Part shown: one piece after another, positions 27,903-36,564 of the stretch
Numbering within the stretch: the stretch's first letter is position 1
Layout: each line of letters starts with the position of its first letter
Assembly (NCBI GenBank): GCA_018269055.1
Contig: JAFDVI010000007.1
Location: 62,001 to 126,000, forward strand
Source: Acidobacteriota bacterium
GTDB taxonomy: Bacteria; Acidobacteriota; Blastocatellia; RBC074
Reading direction: 5' to 3'
DNA: 64,000 nucleotides
Notes under the pieces: generated by a model
What the model was told of the DNA's origin: nothing
What the model saw: only the letters and a program-made list of their open reading frames with translations
The model's database searches: none
Made by a program: the position numbers and the translations under genes

Positions 27903-30119
27903 TTATGACCACTGTTTGGCGGAACTGACCGGTTGACTATTCGTAGCCGAACCATTCTGGCCGATTTTCATCTGGTCGCGGAACAGATTCAGCAGCAGCA
28001 ACGTGCCCAGATTGCCGCCGCCTTCGCTGCCTGCACCGGAAGCCAGCACGTCGGGCGTGATGCGAACGCCTTTTTCGCCGATGACTTTCAGCGTTTCGAC
28101 CAGCGCGACCCCTTGGGGCCCAAGCGCGTTGACCTGCTCCTTGTAAGCCACGCCCTGTGCTTCACCCATCAAGCGAACCTTTTCGGCTTCGGCCCTGCCG
28201 GTTTGCAAGATGAAGTGCGCTTCGCCTTCGGCTTCGGCTTTGCGCTGTTCGGCGCGACGGCTGGAAATTTCTACGCCCACCGTGGCTTCCATCAACGCTT
28301 TCTGGTTGTCGGCGTGTGCGCGCGTCTTTTCCAGTTCGATGCGCTTGGTTTCGGCTTCGCGCTGTGCGTTGTACATGTTCTGGCGCTGTTCGGCCAGAAT
28401 CTTTTCCGTCTGCGTCTTCATCAACTCCTCTGGCAGCCGGATATGGCAGATCAGCACGTTGACCACATCTACATGATATTTCAGCAGATGGGCGCGAACG
28501 CGAGCTTCGGCGCGTTCCTGCTCCTCATGGCGATTTTGCAGGTACGCCATCGCCGACGATTCCGAAGCCTGGTTGCGAAAGATCGAGTCAATCAACGGAT
28601 GCATCACGTTCTGGATCAACCGGTCAATCGAACCGATCTTGGCGACCATAAACGGCGCATCTTCGGGTTTGACGCGGAACACCACGCGAACCTCGAGCCG
28701 CATCGTGAAGCCGTCTTTGGAAATCACCTCGAACGGATCGAATGAACCGGTGACCTGTTCCGCTGTCCATTCCACAGTCTGGTTGGTCGTGGTGATGACC
28801 ACAGGCGTTACGGCCAACGTGTTGACGTAATACCGTCCGGGGCCGACGACTGTTTCCTGAATCCCGCGATAGCCTTCCGGAACAACGTAGGCTTCGTGCG
28901 CGCCCTGATCGAGGCGATTGTCCACCGGGTCGCTCAGTTTCAGTTCCTGTTCGATTTGCAGCAGGTCATCGCCTTTTTCGCCATCGAGTTGATCCAAATG
29001 CGCGGCGGCAATTGCCAATTGTTCCCTTTCCTCGCGCTCCAATTTGGCGCGAACTTTTTCCGCCATCGCGCGGCGAATTTCTTCGCCAGGGTCTTTGCCA
29101 ACGTTGGAAACGATGACGGCGACTTCGCCGGGTTTCACTTCCTTGGCGCTTTCAGGAATCACTTTGAACAACAGCGGATTGATGTAATACGTGCCCGGCA
29201 ACAGTAAATCTTTTTGCGGGCCGCGTTGGCCGCCGCTGTTGATGAATCGGTCACCGTTTTGGAAGTTGTTGTGTCCTTCCACCGGAGCCGCCACGTAATC
29301 GCGCGGATTGAGCGGCCCGCCATCCAACGCTTCCACCAATCCAATCTGGTTTTCATTGATCACTGCCGCTTCAGCCAACAGCACGTTGAACAATCCGGGT
29401 TTGACGGAATTGTCTTCCAATGAAACTGAATTTGTCAGAATGCGGTACGTGCCCGGCGTCAAAATGTCCACCTGCGGACCTTTTTGGCCACTGGCGGCAA
29501 TGAACTGCTCAGCGTCCTGAAAGTTGCGATGACTTTCGACGCTGCGACCCAGCAAGCGGCCTTGATCCAACGGAGCGCCGTCCACGGCAGTGACAATGCC
29601 GACCCGACCCTGCGGAATCATCGTCGCTTTGGCAATCGAAACGCGAAACAGGTACGGGTGAATCGGCCACAATCCTGGCGGCAAAGTACGCATTTGAATG
29701 CCTTTAACACCGCCTTCTTTGATAAAGGCAATCGGATCCTGGAAATTGTTGTGGGCATTCTGCGCGCGATCTGGCGCAAAAATGCGTCCCGGCGGCAGCG
29801 GTTCGCCATCAATTGCTTCGATGACACCCATTTCATCGGCGCCAATTTCAATCAGCGGCACTTTGGCAACTACGCGCTCGAACGGATATTTGATGATGTG
29901 CAAACCGGGTTTCAGGACATCGGCCTGAATGCCGACTTCGCCTTCGGTCGCCACCACGCGTCCGGGAGGCATTTTCCGACCGAAGTACCGGCGCTCTTTG
30001 ATCGCAATTTCTTTCGCGCCAACGTTGACCAGAATTTTGCTGAGCACGTACAGCACAACCGTTACACAAACAACCGCCACCACGATCAAAAAAGGCGATT
30101 GTAGAAAATCGAAGTTCAT
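27903..30119 (-). CDS. Large SPFH/Band-7 domain protein with three N-terminal repeats
   Basis: A 738-residue membrane-anchored protein. Residues 11-31 are one transmembrane segment. About residues 88-325 hold three repeats of 75-85 residues, each with a strand motif (MGVIEAIDGEPL, VGIVTAVDGAPL, IGLVEALDGGPL), a NNFQD/RNFQD/NNFQN box and a GPQ-x3-L-x-PGTY turn; a degenerate fourth copy (GIQETVVGPGRYYVNTL) is near 415. The SPFH domain covers about 430-620, followed by a long charged coiled coil (AQREAETKRIELEKTRAHADNQKAL in outline, about 590-690) and a Gly-rich tail. SPFH proteins form large membrane-associated rings or cages. A membrane protein gene ends 42 bp upstream and is probably its partner. 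Confidence 0.9.
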   Translation of the reverse strand: MNFDFLQSPFLIVVAVVCVTVVLYVLSKILVNVGAKEIAIKERRYFGRKMPPGRVVATEGEVGIQADVLKPGLHIIKYPFERVVAKVPLIEIGADEMGVIEAIDGEPLPPGRIFAPDRAQNAHNNFQDPIAFIKEGGVKGIQMRTLPPGLWPIHPYLFRVSIAKATMIPQGRVGIVTAVDGAPLDQGRLLGRSVESHRNFQDAEQFIAASGQKGPQVDILTPGTYRILTNSVSLEDNSVKPGLFNVLLAEAAVINENQIGLVEALDGGPLNPRDYVAAPVEGHNNFQNGDRFINSGGQRGPQKDLLLPGTYYINPLLFKVIPESAKEVKPGEVAVIVSNVGKDPGEEIRRAMAEKVRAKLEREEREQLAIAAAHLDQLDGEKGDDLLQIEQELKLSDPVDNRLDQGAHEAYVVPEGYRGIQETVVGPGRYYVNTLAVTPVVITTTNQTVEWTAEQVTGSFDPFEVISKDGFTMRLEVRVVFRVKPEDAPFMVAKIGSIDRLIQNVMHPLIDSIFRNQASESSAMAYLQNRHEEQERAEARVRAHLLKYHVDVVNVLICHIRLPEELMKTQTEKILAEQRQNMYNAQREAETKRIELEKTRAHADNQKALMEATVGVEISSRRAEQRKAEAEGEAHFILQTGRAEAEKVRLMGEAQGVAYKEQVNALGPQGVALVETLKVIGEKGVRITPDVLASGAGSEGGGNLGTLLLLNLFRDQMKIGQNGSATNSQPVSSAKQWS

Positions 30120-30160
30120 AACGTTCCTTTGCTGCTAGCGGAAAAAGGGGGTTGAGATCA

Positions 30161-30883
30161 TCAAACCATCTGCCGATTCGCCGTCGCTAGCTCGCGTCGA
30201 ACATCGGCAAGGGTTTGTTTTAGAAGGAAACCTGAACCGGAATATCTGACTTCTCCCGACATCAACCAATAGGCGCTTTCGACTGTCGCCAGAAAATCTT
30301 TGACTGTGACTTTCGTCCGCAAATCGCCGCGCCAAAGTTTCAGGGCCAGATCAATCACATCCTTGAACACTTCCGGATCATCGGCCAGGGCTGACAGATA
30401 CAGCATATCCGCCAACGACCGCTGACTGATCGGTGCGCGCCAAACTTCAAACATTGTTTCGGTGAATTCGCGGCTCGACCGTAATTCCCGGCTGTCCACG
30501 ATGTATTCGGCGATGGCGCGCAGCGACTCCGCATCGCCGTTCGCCTGCCCAGCCAACTGCCGCAGAACTTCAGCGTAAAACGGCGCGTCGTCCAGCTTTT
30601 TGGCTTCATCCAGGGCGCTTTCGTCGCCTCCGGCTGCCCGGTCGAGCAATCGCTGGCGATGGTCTTCATCACGCAATTTGGCCTCGGCAATCGCCAGGTG
30701 TCTGGATTCTTCTGCTTGTTGTTCGGCAAACAAACCGTCAAACTGAAAACTTGTCAGGCGGGAAGGTGTGCCTCCGTCCATTCTGGCGCGAGCCGAATTT
30801 CGCCAAACCAGCAGCGCCCAAATCAACAAAAAACACGGTGTCAGAAAGAAGATGAGTTCCATAACTTTCCTCCGATTACGCAA
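30161..30883 (-). CDS. Single-pass membrane protein, likely partner of the SPFH protein
   Basis: A 240-residue protein starting MRNRRKVMELIFFLTPCFLLIWALLVW, that is, a basic N-terminus followed by one transmembrane helix (about 10-27; shorter start MELIFF possible at residue 8). The cytosolic part is alpha-helical and charged, with QQAEESRHLAIAEAKLRDEDHRQRL-like coiled coil (about 52-78) and helical repeats DAPFYAEVLRQLAGQANGDAESLRAIAEYIVDS and ALADDPEVFKDVIDLALKLW. No family is recognised. It precedes the SPFH gene by 42 bp on the same strand, and I infer that it works with that protein. Confidence 0.75.
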   Translation of the reverse strand: MRNRRKVMELIFFLTPCFLLIWALLVWRNSARARMDGGTPSRLTSFQFDGLFAEQQAEESRHLAIAEAKLRDEDHRQRLLDRAAGGDESALDEAKKLDDAPFYAEVLRQLAGQANGDAESLRAIAEYIVDSRELRSSREFTETMFEVWRAPISQRSLADMLYLSALADDPEVFKDVIDLALKLWRGDLRTKVTVKDFLATVESAYWLMSGEVRYSGSGFLLKQTLADVRRELATANRQMV

Positions 30884-31006
30884 GCAAAGTCATGACAAAA
30901 CATTTGCCGAAAATCGGCTGAGAATTTCGATTTTCGTCACACAGGGCTGATCGGTTAGAATCACTCCGTTCCAATTTACAACTGAGTTTTTGAAGGAGTA
31001 TCTACC

Positions 31007-31222
31007 GTGCGGAATTTTTTGGAAAGCCGAATCGACAAAGAAATCGAAGTGCAATGCCAGGGCGTCACCCTGAGCGGCAAAGTGGCTCGTGTGGAAGGCA
31101 ATATCCTTCACCTGCAAAAAGACGACGAAACTGCTTACGTCAACATAGATAAGATTGTCGTCGTCTGGGATTCGCGCGAAAAGAAATCGCAGTCTCCGGG
31201 TTTTTTGGCCAAATCAAAATAG
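31007..31222 (+). CDS. Small Sm-like/KOW-like protein of unknown function
   Basis: A 71-residue protein with a GTG start at 31007 and a good GAAGGAG site eight bases upstream. The pattern FLESRIDKEIEVQCQGVTLSGKVARVEGNILHLQ (key IEVQCQG and GKVARVEGNILHL) followed by ETAYVNIDKIVVVW is a short, strongly curved beta-sheet like those of Sm/Hfq or small SH3-type barrels. It could bind RNA or serve as an assembly module. It is monocistronic, divergent from the SPFH operon and ends in a strong bidirectional terminator. I cannot assign a family name with confidence. Confidence 0.8.
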   Translation: MRNFLESRIDKEIEVQCQGVTLSGKVARVEGNILHLQKDDETAYVNIDKIVVVWDSREKKSQSPGFLAKSK

Positions 31223-31225
31223 CCC

Positions 31226-31278
31226 AAAAATTCAAAGGCGGAAGTCGGTTAGAAATCCGCTTCCGCCTTTGAATTTTT
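31226..31278. terminator. Bidirectional terminator, 19-bp stem
   Basis: Arms 31226-31244 and 31260-31278 are exact reverse complements (AAAAATTCAAAGGCGGAAG and its complement), giving A- and T-tracts on either side. It separates the convergent small-protein gene and the first NlpC/P60 gene. Confidence 0.88.
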
Positions 31279-31293
31279 TCCTCGTGATGAAAC

Positions 31294-31914
31294 TTACTTT
31301 CTGGTCGGCTCCATCTTTTTCGGCAAAGGCACTCGCCGGAAACCGATCACTTTGTCTTCCCAGTATCCTGAGTAAAACGAGCGAGTGACTCCCTGCGAAG
31401 TAGAAGCGTGATAGAACGAATACCGGTCGCGCACAATTCCGACATGAGTCAATCCTTCAAAAAAAACCAGCGTGCCAAACTCGGTTTCTTCCTCCTCCGT
31501 GGCTTCTGGGAGGGACTTCCAAAGCGTACGGGCAGAAGTTCTGGTCAGATCAATGCCAGCCTCCTGAAACACTCGCCAGACAAAGCCTGAACAATCATAG
31601 CCACGATCATCCGTTCCGCTGGAACGATAAGGCGCGCCCAAACGATCCCGAATGGCCAGGTAAAGCATTGCCTCAATGTTGGTTTTCGCTTCGCGTTCAC
31701 GGCTAACCGCGGTATTGCGCGAATACGGTTTGGCAATGGAATTTCCTGCTCCCGGCCTGAATGACCGGCTGAATTCCGCGGGATAAATTTCGCGTAGTGC
31801 CAAATCACGCCCGGAAATCCGAATTCGATCCTGCGCCTCAGCACGCATTCCAACCAATACCAATGTTCCGGAAAGAGCCAACAGACACACTACTAGCCGA
31901 TATGCTTTTCGCAT
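31294..31914 (-). CDS. Secreted NlpC/P60 cell-wall hydrolase, copy 1
   Basis: A 206-residue exported cysteine peptidase of the NlpC/P60 family, which cuts the stem peptides of peptidoglycan. The signal peptide is residues 1-27 (LVVCLLALSGTLVLVGMRAEA). The catalytic Cys is in GYDCSGFVWRVFQEAG (about residue 108). The His is in FFEGLTHVGIVRD and the third polar residue in SFYHAS. The mature N-terminal part (about 28-80) is a variable linker without SH3 domains. It shares the DDRGYDCSGFVWRVFQEAG core, FGTLVFF and GYWE elements with the gene 308 bp upstream, so the pair arose by duplication. The 308-bp gap upstream is described separately. Confidence 0.92.
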   Translation of the reverse strand: MRKAYRLVVCLLALSGTLVLVGMRAEAQDRIRISGRDLALREIYPAEFSRSFRPGAGNSIAKPYSRNTAVSREREAKTNIEAMLYLAIRDRLGAPYRSSGTDDRGYDCSGFVWRVFQEAGIDLTRTSARTLWKSLPEATEEEETEFGTLVFFEGLTHVGIVRDRYSFYHASTSQGVTRSFYSGYWEDKVIGFRRVPLPKKMEPTRK

Positions 31915-32222
31915 AGTTCGATTACTCCTTGAATTTGTTGAAGTCGAAAGGGGTCGGCTAGATCGGTGAGGTAGTTAACAACGAACCACTTTTAAGAGGG
32001 CAAAAGAGGGCTTTAGATTAAGAGGGCTTTTTCTGAAAAGGGGTCTGCAAGAAGTACTTCTGTCCTGAGGGCGGGCGGATATTAGCGGCAAACGATTAAT
32101 CTGTCACCAAAAAAATTAGAGCCTATCCGAGGAAAGGCTGATTTTCAGTTGGAAGCAAGTAATTTGTGTCGCTCAAGGCAAATCTGGCAACGAAGCACGC
32201 ATCGCTTGTCGCCAGATTCTTA
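31915..32222. other. Intergenic gap with three AAGAGGGC direct repeats
   Basis: This 308-bp gap between the two NlpC/P60 genes has no coding potential I can support. It holds three exact AAGAGGGC copies (31994-32001, 32004-32011, 32020-32027) 80-115 bp upstream of copy 1, possibly a regulator site, and a hairpin near 32181-32218 (AATCTGGC/GCCAGATT) that should terminate copy 2. Confidence 0.5.
32181..32218 (-). terminator. Hairpin after NlpC/P60 copy 2
   Basis: AATCTGGCAACGAAGC (32181-32196) pairs with GCTTGTCGCCAGATT (32204-32218) with one mismatch, just past the stop at 32223. The T-tract on the minus strand is weak. Confidence 0.5.
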
Positions 32223-32897
32223 TCATTCACAGGTTAGCGTGGAAATCAATTTCGGCGGTTTCGGCAAAGACTCAATCAACGCCATTGGAGCACGGCGATA
32301 ACCCGTGATGCGCGATTCCCAATACCCTGCGAAATTGGAAAGAGTCACTCCTTCTGACCGCGAGGAGTGATAAAAACTTGCAGCGTCTTTCACAATACCG
32401 ACATGTTTCAAGCCGTTGAAAAACACGAGCGTGCCAAACTGTGCAATTTCATCAGGGGCGGCTTCGGGGAGCTGCTGCCATAAAGTGCGCGCAGCCACAC
32501 GGTCAAACGTGGCACCCGCTTCTTGAAAAACACGCCAGACAAACCCGGAACAATCATACCCGCGATCGTCGGTTCCGAAAAAGCGATACGGGATTCCCAG
32601 CCGCTGCGTGATCGCCTGATACAGCAACGCAGACTTTTCGTCGTTCAGCAGCAGCGGTGGCGGCTGCAAAGCAGGATAAAACGCCGGAAATACCAGCGAG
32701 GTAAAGTTGATAAATTCAGTTTCTGGCAGCTTCGTGGGCAACTTTGGCAATTGCAATGCGGATTTTTCATTTGCCGGACGCTTCAAAATGTCCAAGCTGA
32801 TTTGAGCCTGGACGCTCAATGACACCAAAACCAACAACAAACCAACTGGGGCAAACGAAGAGATGCACCGCAACAGCCGGATCGCTGTTTTCATCAC
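32223..32897 (-). CDS. Secreted NlpC/P60 cell-wall hydrolase, copy 2
   Basis: A 224-residue exported NlpC/P60 peptidase paralogous to the gene downstream. The signal peptide covers about residues 1-31 (SSFAPVGLLLVLVSLSVQAQ). The catalytic Cys lies in DRGYDCSGFVWRVFQEAG (about residue 115), the His in FFNGLKHVGIVKD and the third residue in SFYHSS. The segment between the signal peptide and the catalytic domain (about 32-85) is Pro/Leu-rich and differs from copy 1, suggesting different placement in the envelope rather than different chemistry. Terminators flank it on both sides, so it is transcribed alone. Confidence 0.92.
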   Translation of the reverse strand: MMKTAIRLLRCISSFAPVGLLLVLVSLSVQAQISLDILKRPANEKSALQLPKLPTKLPETEFINFTSLVFPAFYPALQPPPLLLNDEKSALLYQAITQRLGIPYRFFGTDDRGYDCSGFVWRVFQEAGATFDRVAARTLWQQLPEAAPDEIAQFGTLVFFNGLKHVGIVKDAASFYHSSRSEGVTLSNFAGYWESRITGYRRAPMALIESLPKPPKLISTLTCE

Positions 32898-32972
32898 TTG
32901 AATCTCTCCTGAATCAAATCATCAATGTTTTGTTTTTCGCATTTAACGTTTTGCTGAAGAGTACCCATAAAA

Positions 32973-32998
32973 AAGTGGCGGCATTGTAGCCGCCACTT
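32973..32998 (-). terminator. Terminator after the PNPOx-like gene
   Basis: AAGTGGCGGC (32973-32982) and GCCGCCACTT (32989-32998) form a perfect 10-bp stem with a six-base loop. On the minus strand a T-run (TTTTTT) follows directly. It lies 55 bp past the stop at 33054. Confidence 0.85.
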
Positions 32999-33053
32999 GC
33001 CAATTTGTCATGTCCGCACAATTCCGTTTCGTGAGGCCTGGATTTGACAATGG

Positions 33054-33476
33054 CTACCAACTTTCGCCGACAGCGGTGACTGAATCCACCGTCAAGCGAA
33101 ACACTATGGTCTGGCTCAACCCTTTGGCCATTTTCGATTCAACCGGAGTCAGATGAGGCATACGCTGAAACATTTCGGCCAGCACGTGTTCGCGCTCTTG
33201 TTCATCATTGATTTCTTCGTAATTGCCATAAGCGATGACGCTACGCCAATGGTAAGCATCCTGAATTTCGTCCACCTGCAAACAAGCGCGCGGATTGACG
33301 CGAAGCGCATTGATTTTTTTCCCCGCCAATGAATGCACATAAATATTTTTGCCGTCAAAAAAGTAATTGATCGGCACAACATACGGCTCACCATCGGCAA
33401 TGCAACCCAACCGGCCCAGTTTGCCGTCGCTCAAAATTTTAAGCGCGTCCTCGTTTGTCAGTTTGCCTATCATCAT
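33054..33476 (-). CDS. Pyridoxamine 5'-phosphate oxidase-like flavoprotein (NimA/general stress type)
   Basis: A 140-residue split-barrel flavin-binding protein. The order KILSDGKLGRLGCIADGEPYVVPINYFFDGKNIYVHSLAGKKINALRVNPRACLQVDEI, cited here only by its key elements GRLGC, PYVVPINY and VHSLAGKK, is typical of the nitroimidazole-resistance (Nim)-like subgroup, followed by WRSVIAYGNYEEI. It probably binds FMN or F420 and reduces or binds a small molecule. The ATG at 33476 has AAGG nine bases upstream; an upstream in-frame codon at 33512 adds residues without similarity. It follows the universal stress gene by 62 bp, separated by a hairpin, which fits a shared stress theme. Confidence 0.88.
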   Translation of the reverse strand: MMIGKLTNEDALKILSDGKLGRLGCIADGEPYVVPINYFFDGKNIYVHSLAGKKINALRVNPRACLQVDEIQDAYHWRSVIAYGNYEEINDEQEREHVLAEMFQRMPHLTPVESKMAKGLSQTIVFRLTVDSVTAVGESW

Positions 33477-33503
33477 TTCGGGCGACCTTAATTTTGGATG
33501 AAG

Positions 33504-33529
33504 GCGGGGCAATTGTGGAATCGCCCCGC
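33504..33529. terminator. GC-rich hairpin between universal stress and PNPOx-like genes
   Basis: GCGGGGC (33504-33510) and GCCCCGC (33523-33529) with a 12-base loop. There is no T-tract, so it may be a pause or mRNA-stability element instead of a true terminator. Confidence 0.45.
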
Positions 33530-33537
33530 TTCGCTTC

Positions 33538-34485
33538 TCAGCCTTCGTGCGCGCGCACGATCTCGACAGAACATGGCGCGTGCGATGCCACAGCCTGAGA
33601 AACCGATCCTAACAAAAATCTCCGGAAGCCTCTGTACCCGTGCGAGCCAAGCACAATTAAATCCGCTCCCCATTCTTTAGCCGTACCAATTATGGTTTCT
33701 TCCGCATGGCCGATAATGGCCTGGCCGAGCAATGTCAAAGGAATCTCCCGACTGGCATTGCTTTCACTCAAACGGTCAATCGCTTTTTTGACAATCTCGT
33801 CGGCCTGTTCGCGCCCGATTTTTTCCACCTGGGCATAATAGCTGTTCGGCAGCGCCCAGGTTTCAGGCGTCGGCGTCATCGGCAAATGAATGACTGACAG
33901 CACACAGACTTCACTGCCAGCAGGCCATGGGCGAGTGGCGACTTCTTCCAACGCCTTGTTCCCACATTCCGAACCATCAACAGCCAGCAAAATTTTCATC
34001 CGCTTGACAGGAGAGGGCGATTCGTTTTTCGCTTGCCGCACAATTTCCACAGAACAATGTGCATGCGATGCCACAGAGCGCGAAACCGACCCCAACCAGA
34101 ACCGTTCAAACGCGTTGTAACCGTGGGTTCCAACAATAATCAGATCGGCTCCCCAATGCTCAGCTTCCTCCACAATCGAAACCTTCGGATCGCCTTTCAA
34201 GGTTTTGGCCGAAGCCTCAACGCCAGCGCCGCCTTTTTCATAAAACCGTGCAAGCGCATTCGCTGTGTTGGAAACGGCTTGATCTTCAAGCGCCTTTTCC
34301 CATTCAGTGTAATAATTGTCTGGCATTGGCATGGTCCCAACCACAACCGGGGTTGGCATTTCAACCGTAGAAACAAATTTTACTTCGCTACCAGTCGGCC
34401 ACGGCATACGAGATGCCTCATCAACTGCGGCCAGACTGAACGGCGAGCCGTCAACTGCGACCAAAATTTTCATTGCATCTTTCAT
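33538..34485 (-). CDS. Tandem universal stress protein (two UspA domains)
   Basis: A 315-residue cytosolic protein with two UspA domains. Domain 1 (about 5-147) begins [13 protein letters not shown] and ends with the ATP-binding [32 protein letters not shown] (key G-x2-G-x9-G-S). Domain 2 (about 160-311) begins [17 protein letters not shown] and ends [32 protein letters not shown] in outline. Both retain the G2xG9xGS/T ATP-binding pattern, so both may bind ATP. The start may be at 34485 or at the ATG at 34473, which begins the domain proper. It is divergent from the GlcD-like gene across a 170-bp gap. Confidence 0.93.
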   Translation of the reverse strand: MKDAMKILVAVDGSPFSLAAVDEASRMPWPTGSEVKFVSTVEMPTPVVVGTMPMPDNYYTEWEKALEDQAVSNTANALARFYEKGGAGVEASAKTLKGDPKVSIVEEAEHWGADLIIVGTHGYNAFERFWLGSVSRSVASHAHCSVEIVRQAKNESPSPVKRMKILLAVDGSECGNKALEEVATRPWPAGSEVCVLSVIHLPMTPTPETWALPNSYYAQVEKIGREQADEIVKKAIDRLSESNASREIPLTLLGQAIIGHAEETIIGTAKEWGADLIVLGSHGYRGFRRFLLGSVSQAVASHAPCSVEIVRAHEG

Positions 34486-34662
34486 AATTGATACATTGCA
34501 TTACTACAATGCCCTCCCAAGGTGATGTTGTGCAATGCGTGTGCCGCCTGCAAGCGTTGCTTTTGCAGCAAACGCACAGCTAAAAAGTTCGACGGGTGGG
34601 TAAAATCGCGAATCTGGTAGGGGAATAGTCCTCAAAAAGATCACAACTCGACGTTGAAAAGA

Positions 34663-36087
34663 ATGTTACAGGAAATCATCGAACAACTGAAACTGGTCGT
34701 CGGGTCCGAATATGTTTCGACCGCGCCAGAAATCATCGTCGCCAATTCGCAAGACGCACTCAAACAGGTTTTTTGCGCTGAAGCTGTCGTATTTCCGCGC
34801 ACCGCGGATGAAATTGCCACCATTATGCGACTGGCCAACAAACACCGTTTTTACGTGACGGCGCGCGGCGGCGGCGTCGGTTACACAGGCGGAGCCGTGC
34901 CGATTCGTGGAGGAGTCGTGTTGGCAACCGACCGGATGAACCGGATTCTGGAAATCAACAAAGCGGATTTGGTTGCGGTCGTCGAACCGGGCGTGAGAAC
35001 TTTCGATTTGGCGCAAGCCGTCGAGGCAGAAGGGCTGTTTTATCCCCCCGACCCATCCAGTTGGAAGGATTCCTTCATCGGCGGAAACATCGCGCTCAAC
35101 GCGGGCGGCCCTCGTTGTGTGAAATATGGCAATACCAAACAATTCGTCTTGGGCTTGGATTTTGTCACGCCGACCGGAGAAATTATCAAGGCCGGAACGC
35201 GCACGCCCAAAAACGCTACAGGATTCCATCTGGAAAGTTTGCTGATTGGCAGTGAAGGTATGCTCGGCATCATTACGCGTTGCATTTTGCGGTTGCTGCC
35301 GAAACCGGAAACTCGCCGAACAGCGCTGGCGATTTTTGAATCGGCGCAGGACGCCTGCAATTGCGTCGCCGACTTTACCAGTTCGGGCATTTTGCCGGTC
35401 GCACTGGAATTGCTGGATCGAACCTCAATCAATGCGATTGAAGATTACGAACCGTCGGGTTTGCCGCGTCAGGCAGGAGCCTTGCTGATCATCGAAGTGG
35501 ACGGATTGAAGGAAGCAGTTACCCGCGAAGCCGCAATCGTCCGCGAAATGTGCCGGAAACATCGCGCCATTCAGTTCAGCGAAGCCACAAATGACGCCGA
35601 AGTCAATGCCATCTGGGAAGTGCGCCGCAAAATGTCTCCAGCGGTGGCACGCACGGGAATCATCAAACTCAACCACGACGTTGTCGTACCGCGTTCGCGC
35701 ATTCCTGAAATGCTGGAGTTTCTGGAAACTCTGAGCCGGCGCTCCGGTTTTCTGATTCCGACCTTCGGCCACGCAGGCGATGGCAATTTACACACCAACA
35801 TTATGCTGCAATCCCGGGATGAGGAAACTCGACTGCGCGGCGCTGAAACCGCGCGGGAAATTTTCCAAAAAGCTGTGGATTTGGGCGGAACGCTTTCAGG
35901 CGAACACGGCATCGGATTCGCCAAATCACCGTTTCTTGATTTGGCGTTGACTGAGCCGACGGTTGAACTGATGAAAAAGATCAAGCGGGCAATGGATCCA
36001 AATGGCATTTTGAATCCCGGCAAAGTCTTTGAAGCGCCAATGGCTGCACATCAGGTTTTCGTCAGCGGCGAACAAGCGTGTTGCTGA
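34663..36087 (+). CDS. FAD-binding oxidoreductase, GlcD/lactate dehydrogenase-like
   Basis: A protein of about 474 residues of the FAD-linked oxidase (GlcD, D-lactate dehydrogenase, alkyldihydroxyacetone-phosphate synthase) family. The FAD-binding PCMH domain has TARGGGVGYTGGAVPIRGG (about residues 64-82), DPSSWKDSFIGGNIALNAGG and GSEGMLGIITRCILRL. The C-terminal cap has GHAGDGNLHTNI (about 371) and GTLSGEHGIGFAKSPFL (about 408), both typical. It would oxidise a 2-hydroxy acid such as glycolate or D-lactate and pass electrons on. Partner subunits GlcE and GlcF are absent here, so it may act alone. The start is ambiguous between a TTG at 34654 and ATG at 34663; neither has a good ribosome-binding site. 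Confidence 0.92.
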   Translation: MLQEIIEQLKLVVGSEYVSTAPEIIVANSQDALKQVFCAEAVVFPRTADEIATIMRLANKHRFYVTARGGGVGYTGGAVPIRGGVVLATDRMNRILEINKADLVAVVEPGVRTFDLAQAVEAEGLFYPPDPSSWKDSFIGGNIALNAGGPRCVKYGNTKQFVLGLDFVTPTGEIIKAGTRTPKNATGFHLESLLIGSEGMLGIITRCILRLLPKPETRRTALAIFESAQDACNCVADFTSSGILPVALELLDRTSINAIEDYEPSGLPRQAGALLIIEVDGLKEAVTREAAIVREMCRKHRAIQFSEATNDAEVNAIWEVRRKMSPAVARTGIIKLNHDVVVPRSRIPEMLEFLETLSRRSGFLIPTFGHAGDGNLHTNIMLQSRDEETRLRGAETAREIFQKAVDLGGTLSGEHGIGFAKSPFLDLALTEPTVELMKKIKRAMDPNGILNPGKVFEAPMAAHQVFVSGEQACC

Positions 36088-36564
36088 TGAGAAGTAGAAG
36101 GCCGCCCAAAAATTTTACCGATAGTGAGGATTTTGGGTTGCATTTCTCATAGCACAGACATATCTTCCCTCCGTTCTTAATCAAGAACAATGCTTACAAA
36201 AGTAGTTCCGGCAATCTCTTATCTTGCCTATCTCCTAAGCCTGTTGAACTAAGCGCGGTCTAAATTGTTCTCTTAATTTGCTGTGTGGCGGCTGAAAATC
36301 GGCTGCGGCATCAATCCAGAGGCAGATCAGCAGTACGCTGTCCATTCTAAAATCCGTAGATAGTCCCGGCGAGATCTACCCAGGACGGTCAGTTCCAACT
36401 GAAATGACGACACAAGCACTGATTGGGACCGTGCAAATAGCCGATCCAACGCTTAAACCTTAGGTGCTCTCCCCCTCATTTTGACTGCGAGCCAGCAATA
36501 TCGCCTGTCAGATATGGGCCAATCCGGAGAGAAATCACCCCTAAACGAGAAAGGAGTTTTCCCA
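36088..36564. other. Intergenic region upstream of the multicopper oxidase cluster
   Basis: These 477 bp contain no gene I can support. A weak CCCAAAAAT/ATTTTGGG hairpin at 36105-36137 may terminate the FAD oxidase gene. The rest has no recognisable riboswitch, tRNA or repeat. The promoter of the cupredoxin-multicopper oxidase cluster must lie here or in the last part before the AAAGGAG at about 36550. Confidence 0.5.

Noticed and set aside
36481-36564. Upstream TTG start for the cupredoxin-like gene
   Set aside because: The ATG at 36565 has a good AAAGGAG site and begins the domain; the extension looks non-coding.
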